From CAZKWG01 sp964615375 (lineage in GTDB: Bacteria > Myxococcota_A > UBA796 > CAZKWG01): a DNA stretch of 64,000 bases. The stretch spans positions 16,243 to 80,242 of the forward strand of contig CAZTOW010000046.1 of NCBI GenBank assembly GCA_964615375.1, in the 5' to 3' direction. Shown piece after piece: positions 43,908 to 52,331 of the stretch; position 1 is the first letter of the stretch; each line of letters opens with the position of its first letter. Made by a program: the position numbers and the translations under genes. The notes beneath the pieces are model-generated. The model was not told the origin of the DNA, made no database searches, and saw only the letters and a list, made by a program, of their open reading frames with translations.

Positions 43908-45746
43908 TCAGGGGCGCGCGCACAGCCAGGTGTTGTCGCCGAGGTGAAGCAGATCTCCCGCCATCAGGGTGCGGACCCCCTCCGAGAGCGGGAGGCGCGC
44001 CCCCATGCGCACCAGGGCGTTGCCGCGGCGCAGCATGCGCACCCGCCCCGGGCCCAGCCACTCCAGGTGACGGCGGCTCAGGCGCAGATCCTCCACCAGC
44101 GTCTCCGCGTAGAGCGCGAGATCCGGCCTGAACCGCGGATCCTCGTCGTGTCGCCCGACGCTCTGCCCCGGCTGCGGGCTCAGCACGCGGCCGTCCTCCG
44201 GCCCTCCCAGCACCTCCAGGCGCGTCGGCGGCGTCAGCGTGGGCGGGGCCAGCCCGGCGGCGCCGAGCGAGCCTCCGCCGAGCCCCTGCGTGCGGCTGAG
44301 ATCGTGGATGGTGCGCAGGGTCGCCCCCGGATCGGCGCTCCCCTGCGCCATCATGCGCACCGCCTCGGCGGAGGCGAGGGCCCAGAGCTGCTCGGCGTCA
44401 GCGCCCTGCGGAAGGGCCCGCCCCCAGGCCAGGAGGCGCGGGCTGGGCCGGGGATCCTGCAGGCTCTCGACGCCCGCGCGGGCCCGCCAGGGATCCAGCC
44501 CACGCAGCACCCCCTGAAGCTGAGGCTCGAGCTGCCGCAGGAAGAGCGCGCTGAGCGGCCCGCCCAGGTCCGAGCCCCCCACGATCGCGCCGAGCAGGTG
44601 CTCCAAACCGACAAAACCGCTGGCCCGCTGCGCCGCGAGCTCCCGCGCCCGCGTGAGCAGCTCCGCCAGGGCGGGCTCCACCGCCGGCCAGCCTGTGGGG
44701 AGCCAGTACAGGCTCGGGTTGACCCAGGGCTCCGCCGCGCAGAGGTGCAGGCGCAGGTTGCGCACCCGCTGGCGCTCGTCGGCCCGCTGGTCCTTGGACA
44801 GAGCGTCCCGGGCGAGCCACACCGCGTCCAGCAGCCGCCGCTGCCGGGCCAGGTTCTCCTGGAAGGGGAGCAGCCACCGGCCCGGCCAGCGGGTGGGGAG
44901 CTCCAGGGTCGGCGCCAGCACCGCGCAAGCGCCGGCCGCGATCAGCCGACCGGCGAGGGTCTCCAGCAGCCCGGCGGACTGGCTGAGGCCGTGACAGCTC
45001 CACAGCACCACCAGCGCGGCGCGCCGCGCGGCCTCGGCGATGGCCTCGGTGAACGCCAGCACCGAGCACCACTCTCCCTTCGCCGTCTCCACGAACAGAT
45101 CCTCACCCTCCAGGCGACCGTGCAGGGCGAGGTGCAGCACCGTGAGCGTGGGCTCCGCGGGCTCGGGCCAGGCGCCCAGCGTGAGCGTCTGCAAGGGGAG
45201 CTCCGCCGCCGCCGCCGCGCTGGCCAGCCCGGCGCGGATCGCGGCCATGTCCTTGTCCTCCGGGTCCGGCGCGTAGATCAGGTGGCGCAGGCGGGGCCCA
45301 TGGGGGCGCGGGGCGGCGCCATTGGGTTGCAGTCGCGCGATGACGGCGTTCAGCATTGGCTTCCCGTCGGCCACGTGCAGCGTCAACAGCTCCCAGGGCA
45401 GCTCGGCCAGCCGCGGGGAGTCCGCCTCCAGGAGCAGCACGGGCTTCTCGGCCCCCGACCGCGTCCCGTCCATCAGGGCCTGGCCCACCCCGCCGGCCTC
45501 GCGCAGCGCGCTCCAAAGTTGCGCGGCGAAGTCGGCCTCCGCCCGATCCCAGCGCGCCTTGACGGCGGGGTAGTTGGGGAGCTCCTCGGCGCTCCCGCGC
45601 GGGAGCGCGGCGCGCGCGGCGAGGAGCGCCTCGAGCGTCTCTGCAGAGAGCCTGCCCTCCGCCGAAGCGGGGCCCCGGAGCGTGAGCGTCACCCCTCCAT
45701 CATTGGATTCTAACATCGATAAAGCTAGATAGCCAGATCCCTGCAT
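43908..45746 (-). CDS. CHAT-ClpN-FHA protein (caspase-like peptidase with Clp-N-like and FHA domains)
   Basis: A 612-residue protein from ATG 45746 (AGAGGA upstream). The first 340 residues are a CHAT (caspase HetF-associated with TPR) domain: LLEADSPRLAELPWELL is the typical mid-domain motif, and VLHLALHGRLEGE and LVVLWSCHGLSQSAG supply the catalytic His (about 208) and Cys (about 251). A Clp-N-like segment (LLTRARELAAQRASGFVGLEHLLGAIV, about 350-395) follows. A C-terminal FHA domain (about 509-612) has SVGRHDEDPRF and LSRRHLEW, the GR and SxxH residues that bind phosphothreonine. Phosphorylation by the downstream kinase could therefore control or recruit this peptidase. CHAT peptidases act in gasdermin-type and CRISPR-associated defence and in programmed cell death. 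The neighbour coupling supports a conflict or stress role; target unknown. Confidence 0.85.
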   Translation of the reverse strand: MQGSGYLALSMLESNDGGVTLTLRGPASAEGRLSAETLEALLAARAALPRGSAEELPNYPAVKARWDRAEADFAAQLWSALREAGGVGQALMDGTRSGAEKPVLLLEADSPRLAELPWELLTLHVADGKPMLNAVIARLQPNGAAPRPHGPRLRHLIYAPDPEDKDMAAIRAGLASAAAAAELPLQTLTLGAWPEPAEPTLTVLHLALHGRLEGEDLFVETAKGEWCSVLAFTEAIAEAARRAALVVLWSCHGLSQSAGLLETLAGRLIAAGACAVLAPTLELPTRWPGRWLLPFQENLARQRRLLDAVWLARDALSKDQRADERQRVRNLRLHLCAAEPWVNPSLYWLPTGWPAVEPALAELLTRARELAAQRASGFVGLEHLLGAIVGGSDLGGPLSALFLRQLEPQLQGVLRGLDPWRARAGVESLQDPRPSPRLLAWGRALPQGADAEQLWALASAEAVRMMAQGSADPGATLRTIHDLSRTQGLGGGSLGAAGLAPPTLTPPTRLEVLGGPEDGRVLSPQPGQSVGRHDEDPRFRPDLALYAETLVEDLRLSRRHLEWLGPGRVRMLRRGNALVRMGARLPLSEGVRTLMAGDLLHLGDNTWLCARP

Positions 45747-45793
45747 GGATGTATCCTCTCACAGGCGAAGCAGAGACGTGCTCGTCCTGGGGT

Positions 45794-46438
45794 TCAGGGA
45801 GCTTCAAGCTCAATGGAGAGCGTGGGGATCCGGCTCTGGGCCAGCGCGTGACGCAGCGCCTCCCAGCGCAGATCCTCGGGGCCATCCCAGACCGGATCCG
45901 CCTCGCCCACCCGCGGGAGGGCCACGACGTAGCGCAGGCGCCCTCGGACGCGCGGGCGGACCTCCAGGATGTGCTCGGCGCCCTCGCGGTCCAGCTCGCG
46001 CAGCCGCAGCGCCATGTCCGGCGAGCTCGGCAGCAGCACGCGCCAGCGCTCCCCCTCGTGAACGAGCACCACCACCAGACGATCCTCCTCGTCGGGAGGG
46101 AGGACGCGCAGCGTCACCAGCAGATCCTCGTCTCCCCCGGCGAAGCCGGTGGCCCCCTCGACCTGACCCGCCCACCGGGCGCCCTGGAGCTCCGCGCGGC
46201 CCTGGAGCGCCGCCCCAGGCTGACGCGCCCAGGGCGGCGGGATGCGGAACACAGGGGCCTCGTCCTGAGGCTCCGCGATCCGCGCGCGCAGCACGTCCAG
46301 CCGCCTCCGGAGCGCGGGCGAGCTCGCCAGCTCGCTGGCCAGACGCCGCTCCTCCCCGGGCTCCAGGGCCCCGCTCAACCAGCCGATGAGCTCGGCGTCG
46401 CGTGGATGAACCGTCGTGTCCTGGTCCGCAGCGCTCAT
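45794..46438 (-). CDS. Anti-sigma-factor-like protein of the CHAT operon
   Basis: A 214-residue protein. Its ATG overlaps the preceding gene's stop (ATGA). The first 55 residues (AELIGWLSGALEPGEERRLASELASSPALRRRLDVLRARI) look like the N-terminal helical domain of anti-sigma factors ('ELLAYLDGELSPEExxxVExHL') but lack the zinc Cys/His pair. The rest is a soluble beta-rich domain (EDLLVTLRVLPPDEEDRLVVVLVHEGERWRVLLP) with no membrane helix. It may bind a regulator or one of its operon partners. No sigma factor gene is in the window. Confidence 0.7.
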   Translation of the reverse strand: MSAADQDTTVHPRDAELIGWLSGALEPGEERRLASELASSPALRRRLDVLRARIAEPQDEAPVFRIPPPWARQPGAALQGRAELQGARWAGQVEGATGFAGGDEDLLVTLRVLPPDEEDRLVVVLVHEGERWRVLLPSSPDMALRLRELDREGAEHILEVRPRVRGRLRYVVALPRVGEADPVWDGPEDLRWEALRHALAQSRIPTLSIELEAP

Positions 46439-48072
46439 CGGCCACCTCCCTTTCCCTTGCGTCGCGGGGTCCACCGGCGCGCCTCGGTCACCATCCCTGG
46501 AGCTCCTCCCCCAGGCTCCGGTCCTTGCCCAGGGGCCGCTGCTTCTCTGAGAATTTCCTTGATCTTCGCCAGCGTGGTTCGCTTGTCGGGATCCAGGAGC
46601 GCGACCTGCTGAAGATACGCTATCAGCTCCTCCCCCGGGGCGCCCTCCGCGCTGATCAGCTCGGGCGCGCGCATCAGCGCCAGCGAGAGCCGGGCGAGCT
46701 CATGAATCACGTCCCGCCTCGGCGGGTTGCGCAGGTTCGCGGGGAGCTCCTTCTTGCGGCGGTCCCAGCTCCCGGCGGTCTTCCCGACGGTGCGGTCCCG
46801 CCAGCCGGCCAGCAGCGCCCCGTCGCCGCGGAGCACGCAGAGCAGCGCCCAGGCGCGGAGCGAGCCCATGGCCTCCGCGTCGGGGAGCAGCGCGCGCAGG
46901 CCTGGGATCGGCGGTCCGGGCGGGGTCGGCGCCGCGCTGGAGCTCCCGGCGAAGCCGTCCTCCGCCTCCCGGAAGAAGAGCGCGTAGGCGTAACGCCGCA
47001 GCCCGGCCATCAGCCGCGCGTAGGGCGCCGGGGCGCCGAGCAGGGCCGCGCAGCTCTGGGCCACCCGGGGGCTCGCCGCCGCGCGCAGCCGCGCCCTCCC
47101 CCGGCTCTGGCCCGCCTCCACCCGCCGCCAGCTCGCCGCGGGGAATCCGATCTCCGGCCGCTTCGCCCAGAAGCTGAGCAGGCGCAGCGCCATGACCGCG
47201 CGCATGTCCGCCTGGAAGCGCGCTGGATCCTCTCGCCAGCACGCGGCGACGGCCGCGACGCGCGCCACCTTCCCGCGCGGGACCCGGTAGATTCGGCTGA
47301 GCGGCCCCCGCCAGCGCATCTGGGCGAGCTCGCTGGCCAGCCGCTCCCAGCCGTCGGCGTCCATCAGCCGCGCCACCGGCAGCGCCGGCCCCTCCGCGCC
47401 GCCCAGCGTCTCCACCGCGCGCAGGAGCACCTCGGGGAGCGCGGCGGGGCGGCCCTCCCCTCCGATGACGAAGCTGTAAGGCCACTCCTCCCCCAACCGC
47501 TCCAGCGCGCGACGCTGCAGCTCGGCGGGGAGACCGCGGGCGCGCATCCCCACCCGGAAGACCCCGCGGACCACGGGCCAGCTCAGCCTGGCCAGCGGGT
47601 CCAGGATCTCCCAGAGCTCCCCGCGCGCGATCTGGCGCAGGAGCTTCGAGGTGGCCGCATCGCGCTCGTGCGCTCCGTAAGCGACCTCCGCCCAGGCGTC
47701 CTGGTCCAGATCGAGGTGATCCTGCGCGTGCCCCAGCAGCGCCGCGCAGCGCCAGGCCAGGGGCGCGTCCGGCTCCTCGAGCGCCAGCGGGGACGAGCGC
47801 CGACAGACCTGCTCGCGAAAGTGCAGGTCCAGCGCCTTCTCCACGGGGAGGACCGGCAGATCGGCGGCGGGCCGGAGCAGGTTGGCGGGGCCGGGCGCGG
47901 GCGGAGTGGAGGACCGCGCCAGCGCGACGGCCAGCGCGGGCGCGGTGGCGGGGTGGAGCCCGAGGGCGGAGGCGAGCGCCTCGGCGGCGGCCCTGGGGCC
48001 CAGGCGGGCGAGCTCCCAGGCTCGGAGGCGGCGGCGCTCGTGTCGCTCCAGGTAGGTGGTAAAGGTGATCAT
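46435..48072 (-). CDS. 545-aa protein of unknown function, first gene of the CHAT operon
   Basis: This starts at ATG 48072 with AGGAGGG upstream, giving MITFTTYLERHERRRLRAWELARLG. The protein is mostly helical, rich in Arg and Ala, with repeated 'RAWELARLG', 'LLRQIARGELWEIL', 'RRALERLGEEW' elements resembling helical repeat or HEAT/TPR-like packing. The C-terminus is basic and Gly-rich (RRWTPRRKGKGGGR), which suggests nucleic-acid or polyphosphate contact. No enzyme motif is seen. Being first in a translationally coupled operon with the anti-sigma-like protein, it may be the scaffold or sensor of the system. Confidence 0.65.
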   Translation of the reverse strand: MITFTTYLERHERRRLRAWELARLGPRAAAEALASALGLHPATAPALAVALARSSTPPAPGPANLLRPAADLPVLPVEKALDLHFREQVCRRSSPLALEEPDAPLAWRCAALLGHAQDHLDLDQDAWAEVAYGAHERDAATSKLLRQIARGELWEILDPLARLSWPVVRGVFRVGMRARGLPAELQRRALERLGEEWPYSFVIGGEGRPAALPEVLLRAVETLGGAEGPALPVARLMDADGWERLASELAQMRWRGPLSRIYRVPRGKVARVAAVAACWREDPARFQADMRAVMALRLLSFWAKRPEIGFPAASWRRVEAGQSRGRARLRAAASPRVAQSCAALLGAPAPYARLMAGLRRYAYALFFREAEDGFAGSSSAAPTPPGPPIPGLRALLPDAEAMGSLRAWALLCVLRGDGALLAGWRDRTVGKTAGSWDRRKKELPANLRNPPRRDVIHELARLSLALMRAPELISAEGAPGEELIAYLQQVALLDPDKRTTLAKIKEILREAAAPGQGPEPGGGAPGMVTEARRWTPRRKGKGGGR

Positions 48073-48412
48073 GGGGCCCTCCTGCGCAAGATATAGATCG
48101 AGCGCTCCGGTTTTCGCAACCACACATGCGTTTTTTACGCCACTTTATAGAAGATCACCATTCAACCCGCGATCAAGACTCAATTGCATAAATTTGCACA
48201 CTCCGATATTTGCGATCAGCGGTGAGCGGTCCGCGCATGCGCGCGCAACCGCGCGCACCTCGAAGACGGAACAGGTGGCCCGCATGCTCGTACAGAATGC
48301 AGCTTTGAACATGATCCTGCGCGCGCGCCTCCCGGGCGCGGCCTGGCACGCCGCGTGCAAGAGCCTCAGGCAGTCCACGACGACCACCTGACCCGAACCC
48401 ACTGGAGCTCCC
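48073..48412. other. Intergenic promoter region between the CHAT operon and a secreted protein gene
   Basis: About 340 bp, with a distinctly A/T-rich part at 48110-48210. A TATAAA (reverse strand, 48144-48149) about 75 bp from the operon start is a possible -10 element. A small palindrome (GCGT-N5-ACGC) is at 48128-48140. The right half contains CGCGCG-rich sequence with no gene. Transcription is divergent. Confidence 0.4.
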
Positions 48413-49087
48413 ATGCGCGCGATCCTCTCCACCCTCCTCGCCTCCGCCGCCCTCCTCTCCGCCAGCGCCCACGCCGAGACCCTGCCCCAGGGCTATGCGT
48501 TCGTGGACGACGCGCAGGACGCCGCCCAGTACTGCGGGGTGGGCGACTGGTGCCTGTACGGCGCCTTCATGCTCGACCACGACTACGAGATGATGGACGC
48601 CTCCACGCCCAACACCGACTACTTCGACCCGCTCCAAGGCTACGTGGTGCTCTTCGCGATGTCCTTCGACATCGCGCCCTATGACCAGTTCACCCTCCCC
48701 GACTCCATCGTCCACACGACCTACGACATCACCAACGTCAGCGCCCAGTTCACCTGCAGGCCCCAGTGGATCTGCGACGGCCTCACCAAGGACATGGACG
48801 GGGGCGGCTCGTCGGGGATGTACCTCTACTACGACTGGTACACCTACCGCACCTCCGAGATCCCGGGCATCTTCTATGGCTCCGAGTTCGGCTTCGAGAT
48901 CTACCAGCCGGTCGACGCCATCTTCAACTACACGCCCGACTCGCTGGACATGAACTTCTACTATCCCGAGGTCACGGACAACAAGGGCGAGGCCTACGCG
49001 GTGGTTCGGCGCTACGACGTCAACAACTGGCCGAACATGACCGACTTCACCACCGGCGACGCCTTCTTCTACCTCATCGAGCAGTGA
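48413..49087 (+). CDS. Secreted protein of unknown function
   Basis: A 224-residue protein with a clear Sec signal peptide (MRAILSTLLASAALLSASAHAET, cleavage after AHA). The mature part is rich in Tyr, Asp and Phe (YFDPLQGYVVLFAMSFDIAPYDQF; MYLYYDWYTYRTSEIPG) and contains four Cys, suggesting two disulfides. No known domain is recognisable. The gene is divergent from the CHAT operon, so co-regulation is possible. Confidence 0.75.
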   Translation: MRAILSTLLASAALLSASAHAETLPQGYAFVDDAQDAAQYCGVGDWCLYGAFMLDHDYEMMDASTPNTDYFDPLQGYVVLFAMSFDIAPYDQFTLPDSIVHTTYDITNVSAQFTCRPQWICDGLTKDMDGGGSSGMYLYYDWYTYRTSEIPGIFYGSEFGFEIYQPVDAIFNYTPDSLDMNFYYPEVTDNKGEAYAVVRRYDVNNWPNMTDFTTGDAFFYLIEQ

Positions 49088-49133
49088 GCGGGCCGCGACG
49101 CGGGGGGTTAGAGCCCGAAGCCCGAGGCCCCTC

Positions 49134-49991
49134 CTGCGCGCCCCCCAGCCCATCCCCTACCAGGGCAGCAAACGCCGGCTCGTACCGCAGATTCTGAGGT
49201 ACGTGCCCGCGGGGACCCGCGCGCTCTACGAGCCCTTCGTGGGCTCGGGGGCGGTGAGCGTGGGCGTGGCGGCGGCCGGGAGCGCCGAGCGCTTCGTGCT
49301 GGGGGACTCGCTCCGGCCCCTCGTCGGGATCTGGCGGCAGATCCTCGAGGAGCCCGGCCGGCTCGCCCAGGACTACGAGCGGATCTGGCGGGCCCAGCTC
49401 GCCGACCCGCGGGCTCACTACGACCTCGTCCGCGGGGAATTCAACCAGGACCAGGACCCGGCCCGCCTGCTCTACCTCATCGCCCGATGCGTGAAGAACG
49501 CCGTGCGCTTCAACGCCGACGGCCACTTCAACCAGTCGCCCGACCGGCGGCGCCTGGGGCTGCGGCCGGAGACGCTGCGGGCGCGGATCCTGGCGGTCCA
49601 TGGCCTGCTTCGGGGCCGCGCAGAGGCGGTCTGCGCCGACTACGCCCAGAGCCTGGCGCAGGCGGAGCCCCCGGACCTCGTCTACCTGGATCCACCCTAC
49701 ATGGGCGTGAGCGGCGCGCGCGACGGGCGCTACCACCAGGGCCTGGACCTCGACCGCTTCGTGGCCGAGCTCGCGCGGGCCAACGCGCGCGGCCTCTCCG
49801 TCCTGGTGAGCTTCGACGGGCGCTGCGGGGAGCGCACCTACGGGCCGGAGCTGCCCGGGGAGCTCGGCCTCAGGCGCGTCGAGCTCCACGCCGGGCGCTC
49901 GTCGCAGGCGACGCTGCACGGTCGGGTAGAAGAGACAGTGGAGTCGCTCTACCTCTCGCCCGCGCTGGTGGAGCGGCTCGGGCGGGGCTGA
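49134..49991 (+). CDS. D12-class (Dam-like) DNA adenine N6-methyltransferase
   Basis: The motif order fits class D12 enzymes: PIPYQGSKRRLVPQIL (motif X, needed for AdoMet binding), ALYEPFVGSGAVSVG (motif I), and LVYLDPPYMGVSG (motif IV, DPPY). Motif X lies upstream of the first canonical start (GTG 49203) and continues in frame to a CTG at 49134 preceded by GAGG at 6-nt spacing. No ATG, GTG or TTG exists in frame in between, so a CTG start is proposed (285 residues). It has no cognate nuclease nearby, so it may be an orphan regulatory methyltransferase. Confidence 0.85.
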   Translation: MRAPQPIPYQGSKRRLVPQILRYVPAGTRALYEPFVGSGAVSVGVAAAGSAERFVLGDSLRPLVGIWRQILEEPGRLAQDYERIWRAQLADPRAHYDLVRGEFNQDQDPARLLYLIARCVKNAVRFNADGHFNQSPDRRRLGLRPETLRARILAVHGLLRGRAEAVCADYAQSLAQAEPPDLVYLDPPYMGVSGARDGRYHQGLDLDRFVAELARANARGLSVLVSFDGRCGERTYGPELPGELGLRRVELHAGRSSQATLHGRVEETVESLYLSPALVERLGRG

Positions 49992-49997
49992 GGGCGC

Positions 49998-50990
49998 TCA
50001 GAACTGGACCCGGTAGATCTGGCCCTGCGATCCCGCCGTCGTGCCCGCCCAGACGAAGGTCTGGAGATCGCTGGCCTGACCCTCGGCGTCGGCCAGGCGC
50101 AGGGCCCGGTTCAGCCCTCCACTGGCGGTGTTGACGCCGATGGTCCCATTGTAGGTGGACACCGCGTAGGTGGTGGTGTCGAGGATCACGACCTGGCTGT
50201 GGCCCGTGTCGTCGAGCGCAGACACGAGCAGCGCCGAGCGGTCCCGGGTCAACGCCACGCCCGCGGGCGTGCCCAGCGAGAGCCCCTCCGCCACCACCTC
50301 GGCGACGCCCCCCTGGACGCGCACGATGGCGCCGCTCCCGTCGGAGCCGGCCGCGTGGTCCGCCACCCAGAAGGTGTCGTCCGGGCTCACGGCGAGCGAA
50401 GAGGGCTCGACGAGGGGGGCGCCTCTGTACAGCGTCTCCACCTCGTCCGTGAAGGCGTCCACGCGGTAGAGCGCGGGCGCGTCGGTGAAGAAGTACACGC
50501 GGTCGCCGTCCAACAGGTTGAGCTCGTCGCCCTCCGCCTCGTCGCTGCCCGCGTCGCCGCTGCTCGACTCGGTCCCGACCTCCTCGTAGTCCTTCTCCAG
50601 GAGGGTGAGGCTCGCGTAGAAGAGGCCGGGGACCAGGGTCCCCGCGTAGAGCTTGCCGCCGCCCACCACCCAGATCTCCTCACCGCCCGGCAGGACCGCG
50701 AGGCCCGTGGCGCCCTCGACGGTGGCCAGCAGCACGCTCGGGCTGCTGCCGTCGACCGGCGAGGCGTAGATGCCGCCGTTCTCGGAGAGCGAGAAGATAG
50801 CCGAGCCGTCCGCGGCATACTGCACCTCCAGCGGATGGTAGACGTCCGTGACGACCGGCGTGATCTCGATCCCGCCGTCCTCCCCTGTGTCTGAGCCGCC
50901 CGTGTCGTCCAGGGCGGTGTCGTGGGTGTCCGTGGCGTCCTTGCCGACGGGCGTTCCCGAACAGGCGTAGAGCAGGGCCAGCAGGTGCAT
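49998..50990 (-). CDS. Lipoprotein with predicted beta-propeller
   Basis: A 330-residue protein with a very short leader (MHLLALLYACSGTP, lipobox LYAC). An Asp/Thr-rich tether follows. The body has repeated propeller blades (SAIFSLSENGGIYASPVDGSS, TGLAVLPGGEEIWVVGGGKLY, SSLAVSPDDTFWVADHAAG, AGVALTRDRSALLVSALDD), resembling NHL or SMP-30-like folds. No catalytic residues can be placed. It converges with the methyltransferase gene (7-bp gap). Confidence 0.75.
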   Translation of the reverse strand: MHLLALLYACSGTPVGKDATDTHDTALDDTGGSDTGEDGGIEITPVVTDVYHPLEVQYAADGSAIFSLSENGGIYASPVDGSSPSVLLATVEGATGLAVLPGGEEIWVVGGGKLYAGTLVPGLFYASLTLLEKDYEEVGTESSSGDAGSDEAEGDELNLLDGDRVYFFTDAPALYRVDAFTDEVETLYRGAPLVEPSSLAVSPDDTFWVADHAAGSDGSGAIVRVQGGVAEVVAEGLSLGTPAGVALTRDRSALLVSALDDTGHSQVVILDTTTYAVSTYNGTIGVNTASGGLNRALRLADAEGQASDLQTFVWAGTTAGSQGQIYRVQF

Positions 50991-51133
50991 CGTGCCTCCT
51001 TCGGCCGAGGGTCAGGTGCCGGCCGCGCCGTGGATACGGGAGACAACTTCGGGTGGATCGACCCGGGGCCAGGCACCTGGCGAGGTCCAGAGCGACGCCT
51101 CGCCGGTTAGAGGCGCCCGGCGAGGCTGAGCCG

Positions 51134-51892
51134 ATGTACCTCCACGAAGCGGGCGACCCCGGGGCCCCAGCGCTCCTGTTCCTTCACGGCGCCGGCCTGA
51201 GCGGGCGGCAGTGGACCCCGCAGATCGAGGCCCTCCGCGACCGCTTCCACTGCCTCGCGCCCGACCTCCCCGAGCAGGGCCGAAGCGCCGATCTGTCTCC
51301 GTTCACGCTGGACGACGCCGTCGCGCGGACCCGCGATCTGCTCGCCGCGAGGGTGCCCGCCGGGCGCGCGCACCTCATCGGGTCCTCCCTGGGCGGGGCC
51401 GTAGCGCTGGCGCTGGCGAGCCGTCACCCCGAGCTGGTCGACAGGCTCGTCGTCAGCGGCGCCTCCTCGGGCCTGGGGCCGACGCTGGCCTGGCTGACCG
51501 GCGCCAGCGCCGCCCTGCTCGCCTGGGTGCCGGTCGAGCTGCTGATCCGGCAGACCCTCGACCAGTTCCGGCTGCCCGAGCGCTACCGCGAGCTGCTCCA
51601 CGACGATCTGGTGATCGGCCTGCGCCCGGCCTTCAACCGGCACGTCGCCGACGCCCTGGTCACCGTCCCGCTCCCCGCGCGCGCCCAGGCGCTCATCCTC
51701 GTGGGCGAGCGCGAGACCTGGCTGGCGCGGCGGCAGGCGCGGGCCTTGGTGGCCGGGATCGAGGGCGCCCGCGGCGCGCAGGCCCGCGGCGTCGGCCACG
51801 TCTGGAACCTGGAGGCGCCGGAGCGCTTCACGGCGACGCTGGAGGCGTTCCTGGCGGGCGCGGCGCTCCCGGAGGGGGTGGAGCCACTCTGA
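51134..51892 (+). CDS. Alpha/beta-hydrolase
   Basis: A 252-residue protein from ATG 51134. Features of the fold are clear: LLFLHGAGLSGRQWTPQ (oxyanion HG), LIGSSLGGAVALALA (nucleophile elbow G-S-S-L-G-G; catalytic Ser about residue 94), LILVGERETW (loop for the acidic residue) and GVGHVWNLEAPERF (catalytic His). The family includes esterases, peroxidases and peptidases; substrate unknown. No signal peptide, so it is probably cytoplasmic. Confidence 0.9.
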   Translation: MYLHEAGDPGAPALLFLHGAGLSGRQWTPQIEALRDRFHCLAPDLPEQGRSADLSPFTLDDAVARTRDLLAARVPAGRAHLIGSSLGGAVALALASRHPELVDRLVVSGASSGLGPTLAWLTGASAALLAWVPVELLIRQTLDQFRLPERYRELLHDDLVIGLRPAFNRHVADALVTVPLPARAQALILVGERETWLARRQARALVAGIEGARGAQARGVGHVWNLEAPERFTATLEAFLAGAALPEGVEPL

Positions 51893-51916
51893 GGGTGGCG
51901 GCGCTGGCCAGGCGGA

Positions 51917-52159
51917 TCAGAGCGGCTCGACGAACGCGCACTCGCCCTCCACGACCTGGCACTCGCCCGGCCCTCCCGTGTCGGAGGTGTCGGACGTACA
52001 GTCGCAGGGATCGGGCCCCAGATCCTCGCGCTCCTCGGCGGTGGTGCAATGCCAGGAGCAGCAGTACTGGTATGCAACACAGGTCTCCTTCGCGGACTCC
52101 TCACCGGGACATCCCGCGAGGACGACGACGACGAGCGCGGCGAGCGGCGGCCGGACCAT
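51917..52159 (-). CDS. Small Cys-rich lipoprotein
   Basis: An 80-residue product from ATG 52159 (GGAGAGACC before it). The leader VRPPLAALVVVVLAGCPGE has a perfect lipobox LAGC. The mature part carries eight Cys in ETCVAYQYCCSWHCTT, PDPCDCTS, GECQVVEGEC, which implies a disulfide-stabilised knot-like domain. Function unknown. Confidence 0.75.
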   Translation of the reverse strand: MVRPPLAALVVVVLAGCPGEESAKETCVAYQYCCSWHCTTAEEREDLGPDPCDCTSDTSDTGGPGECQVVEGECAFVEPL

Positions 52160-52331
52160 GGTCTCTCCTCCAGGTTTGATTGTACTCCATGCGGCGCGGA
52201 GCAGGCGCGGAAGCGGCGTTGCCAGGCGCCTGTCCAGAGAGAGGCCGGCTTCCGGGCGCGCGGGAACCGGTGGGTTCCTGCGACGCCCTCGATCCGTTGC
52301 GCCAGCGCACACGGGCAGGTACCCTCCCGCC

